Shown in pieces: positions 63,108 to 64,000 of a stretch of DNA of 64,000 bases. The stretch spans positions 358,386 to 422,385 of the forward strand of contig VCJN01001552.1 in NCBI GenBank assembly GCA_006384855.1, given 5' to 3'. The notes under the pieces were generated by a model, which did no database searches, was not told the DNA's origin, and saw only the letters and a list, made by a program, of their open reading frames with translations. A program made the position numbers and the translations under genes. The first letter of the stretch is position 1, and every line of letters starts with the position of its first letter. This DNA comes from Tetraselmis striata. Taxonomy: Eukaryota > Chlorophyta > Chlorodendrophyceae > Chlorodendrales > Chlorodendraceae.

Positions 63108-64000
63108 CCGCTCTTCCGCGGAAGGTCCTACGTTCCCATTGTATTGTATATTAATTACGTATCATGAACTGCATCTCCGAAACCAGCCCCAACTTATGAG
63201 TGCACATAGTGTAAATGGGGGGGGGGGGGGGGGGTTGGGGGGGGTGGTGTGGCGGGCGGGGCATCCCACTCACACATACCCCGGCTGATGGCCATGACAG
63301 ATATTCTACATCCGTGGCGGGTTCGGCGGGCCGACCCGGCGGGCCGACCCGGCGGGGGGGGGGGGGGGGGGAGGGGGGGCCGTGCTATTTCAACTACACG
63401 TGCGACAGTGTCGTTTTCGTGAGGCAGTATATGTGCCCGGCCTCATTTATACCCGCCCCTACCTGCGCTGCATGGTCACACCCTACGAATTACTTAGCAC
63501 AAACCGGCCATTACTTAATAGGAACCTAGCACAGCCAGGCTTATATGCCCGCTTTGCCGATCAACTTCTACGCACTTTCCGTCCCTTAACCGCCGGACAT
63601 GGGGGTTAAGCCGCCAGCCTCGGCAGTTGCTTAGCCAGACTTGGCATCCCGTACCGTGTCCATGGCTTCGCAGCTCTGCCGCCGGCACACGCCGAGTCCG
63701 GCGCTTGCTGCCGGCGGGTTGCGCACGCATGCGACGCACGGTATATGACGCCGCCGACGCCGCCACGCTTATTTCCAACCACCTTCCGCCAGCCCGCACT
63801 TCCGCACTGCCTTTCCGCCGACATACGAAACAGCAAGAATCCCCCCCCCCCCTCCCCCCCCGTCCCCAGCGTCCATGTATATTATATTCGAAGGCGACTA
63901 TGCGTGGGCGCAGCACACGCCGCGGCTTTGGGTCGGCGGACGTCGGCAGGCGGCGGGAGCCCTAATGGCCGGGCAGTATTCACACCCCACAGGCACCGCG
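63108..64000. other. GC-rich end of window without a recognised gene
   Basis: G/C runs at 63218-63244, 63353-63378 and 63841-63859. A plus-strand frame near 63430-63610 (MVTPYELLSTNRPLLNRNLA, then QPGLYARFADQLLRTFRPL) looks coding-like but matches no family I know. It could be an edge of another transposon. Confidence 0.35.

Overview
The window looks like nuclear DNA of a GC-rich photosynthetic green alga (Chlorophyta). The evidence is spliced genes for chloroplast and thylakoid-lumen proteins with twin-arginine lumenal signals, a plant-type cytosolic ribosomal protein uS15, a plant/algal GT29 glycosyltransferase, TGTAA polyadenylation-like signals about 110-130 nt after several stop codons, and a mix of DIRS-order, hAT, LINE and integrase-type transposons. 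I cannot name the species. Runs of 15-40 G or C are scattered throughout, many of them inside introns.

Layout. 1-2.2 kb: hAT-like element remnant with subterminal repeats. 3.7-11 kb: a decayed LINE split by a tyrosine-recombinase (YR) element (copy A, 5.17-8.66 kb) and by an unidentified segment. 11-15.2 kb: a DNA transposon with long palindrome-rich inverted ends and a Ginger/KRBA2-like integrase tail. 15.9-18.6 kb: a spliced EF-hand-like gene. 18.6-26 kb: gene-poor, with two notable hairpins. 26.0-26.6 kb: uS15/RPS13 (minus). 27.6-31.7 kb: YR copy B (minus), carrying a 901-bp element with 55-bp perfect inverted ends.

32.1-46.1 kb is the gene-dense core. It holds a GT29 sialyltransferase-like gene (+), a 16.5-kDa-type thylakoid lumen protein (minus), a lumenal FKBP prolyl isomerase (+) and a DUF2993/LmeA-like gene (minus). 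The lumen protein and the FKBP are divergently transcribed from one roughly 0.7-kb interval. I worked out exon structures with consistent phases for most of this core. 46.4-49.5 kb: YR copy C (minus). 49.9-51.7 kb: a LINE 3' fragment with an endonuclease-like tail. 52.5-53.7 kb: a thioredoxin with a WCKPC active site. 55.2-56.2 kb: an XPA-like repair gene with an apparent 1-nt frameshift. 56.5-59.4 kb: a second split-direct-repeat element (CCHC gag plus RT stub). 60-64 kb: low-complexity DNA and a ~370-bp tandem satellite.

The most unusual system is the YR family. Three copies share the order A1-gag-YR-B1-A2-B2 with typical split direct repeats, yet none has room for a reverse transcriptase between gag and YR. 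A second family (56.5-59.4 kb) has the same A1/B1-A2/B2 ends but carries gag plus an RT fragment and no YR.
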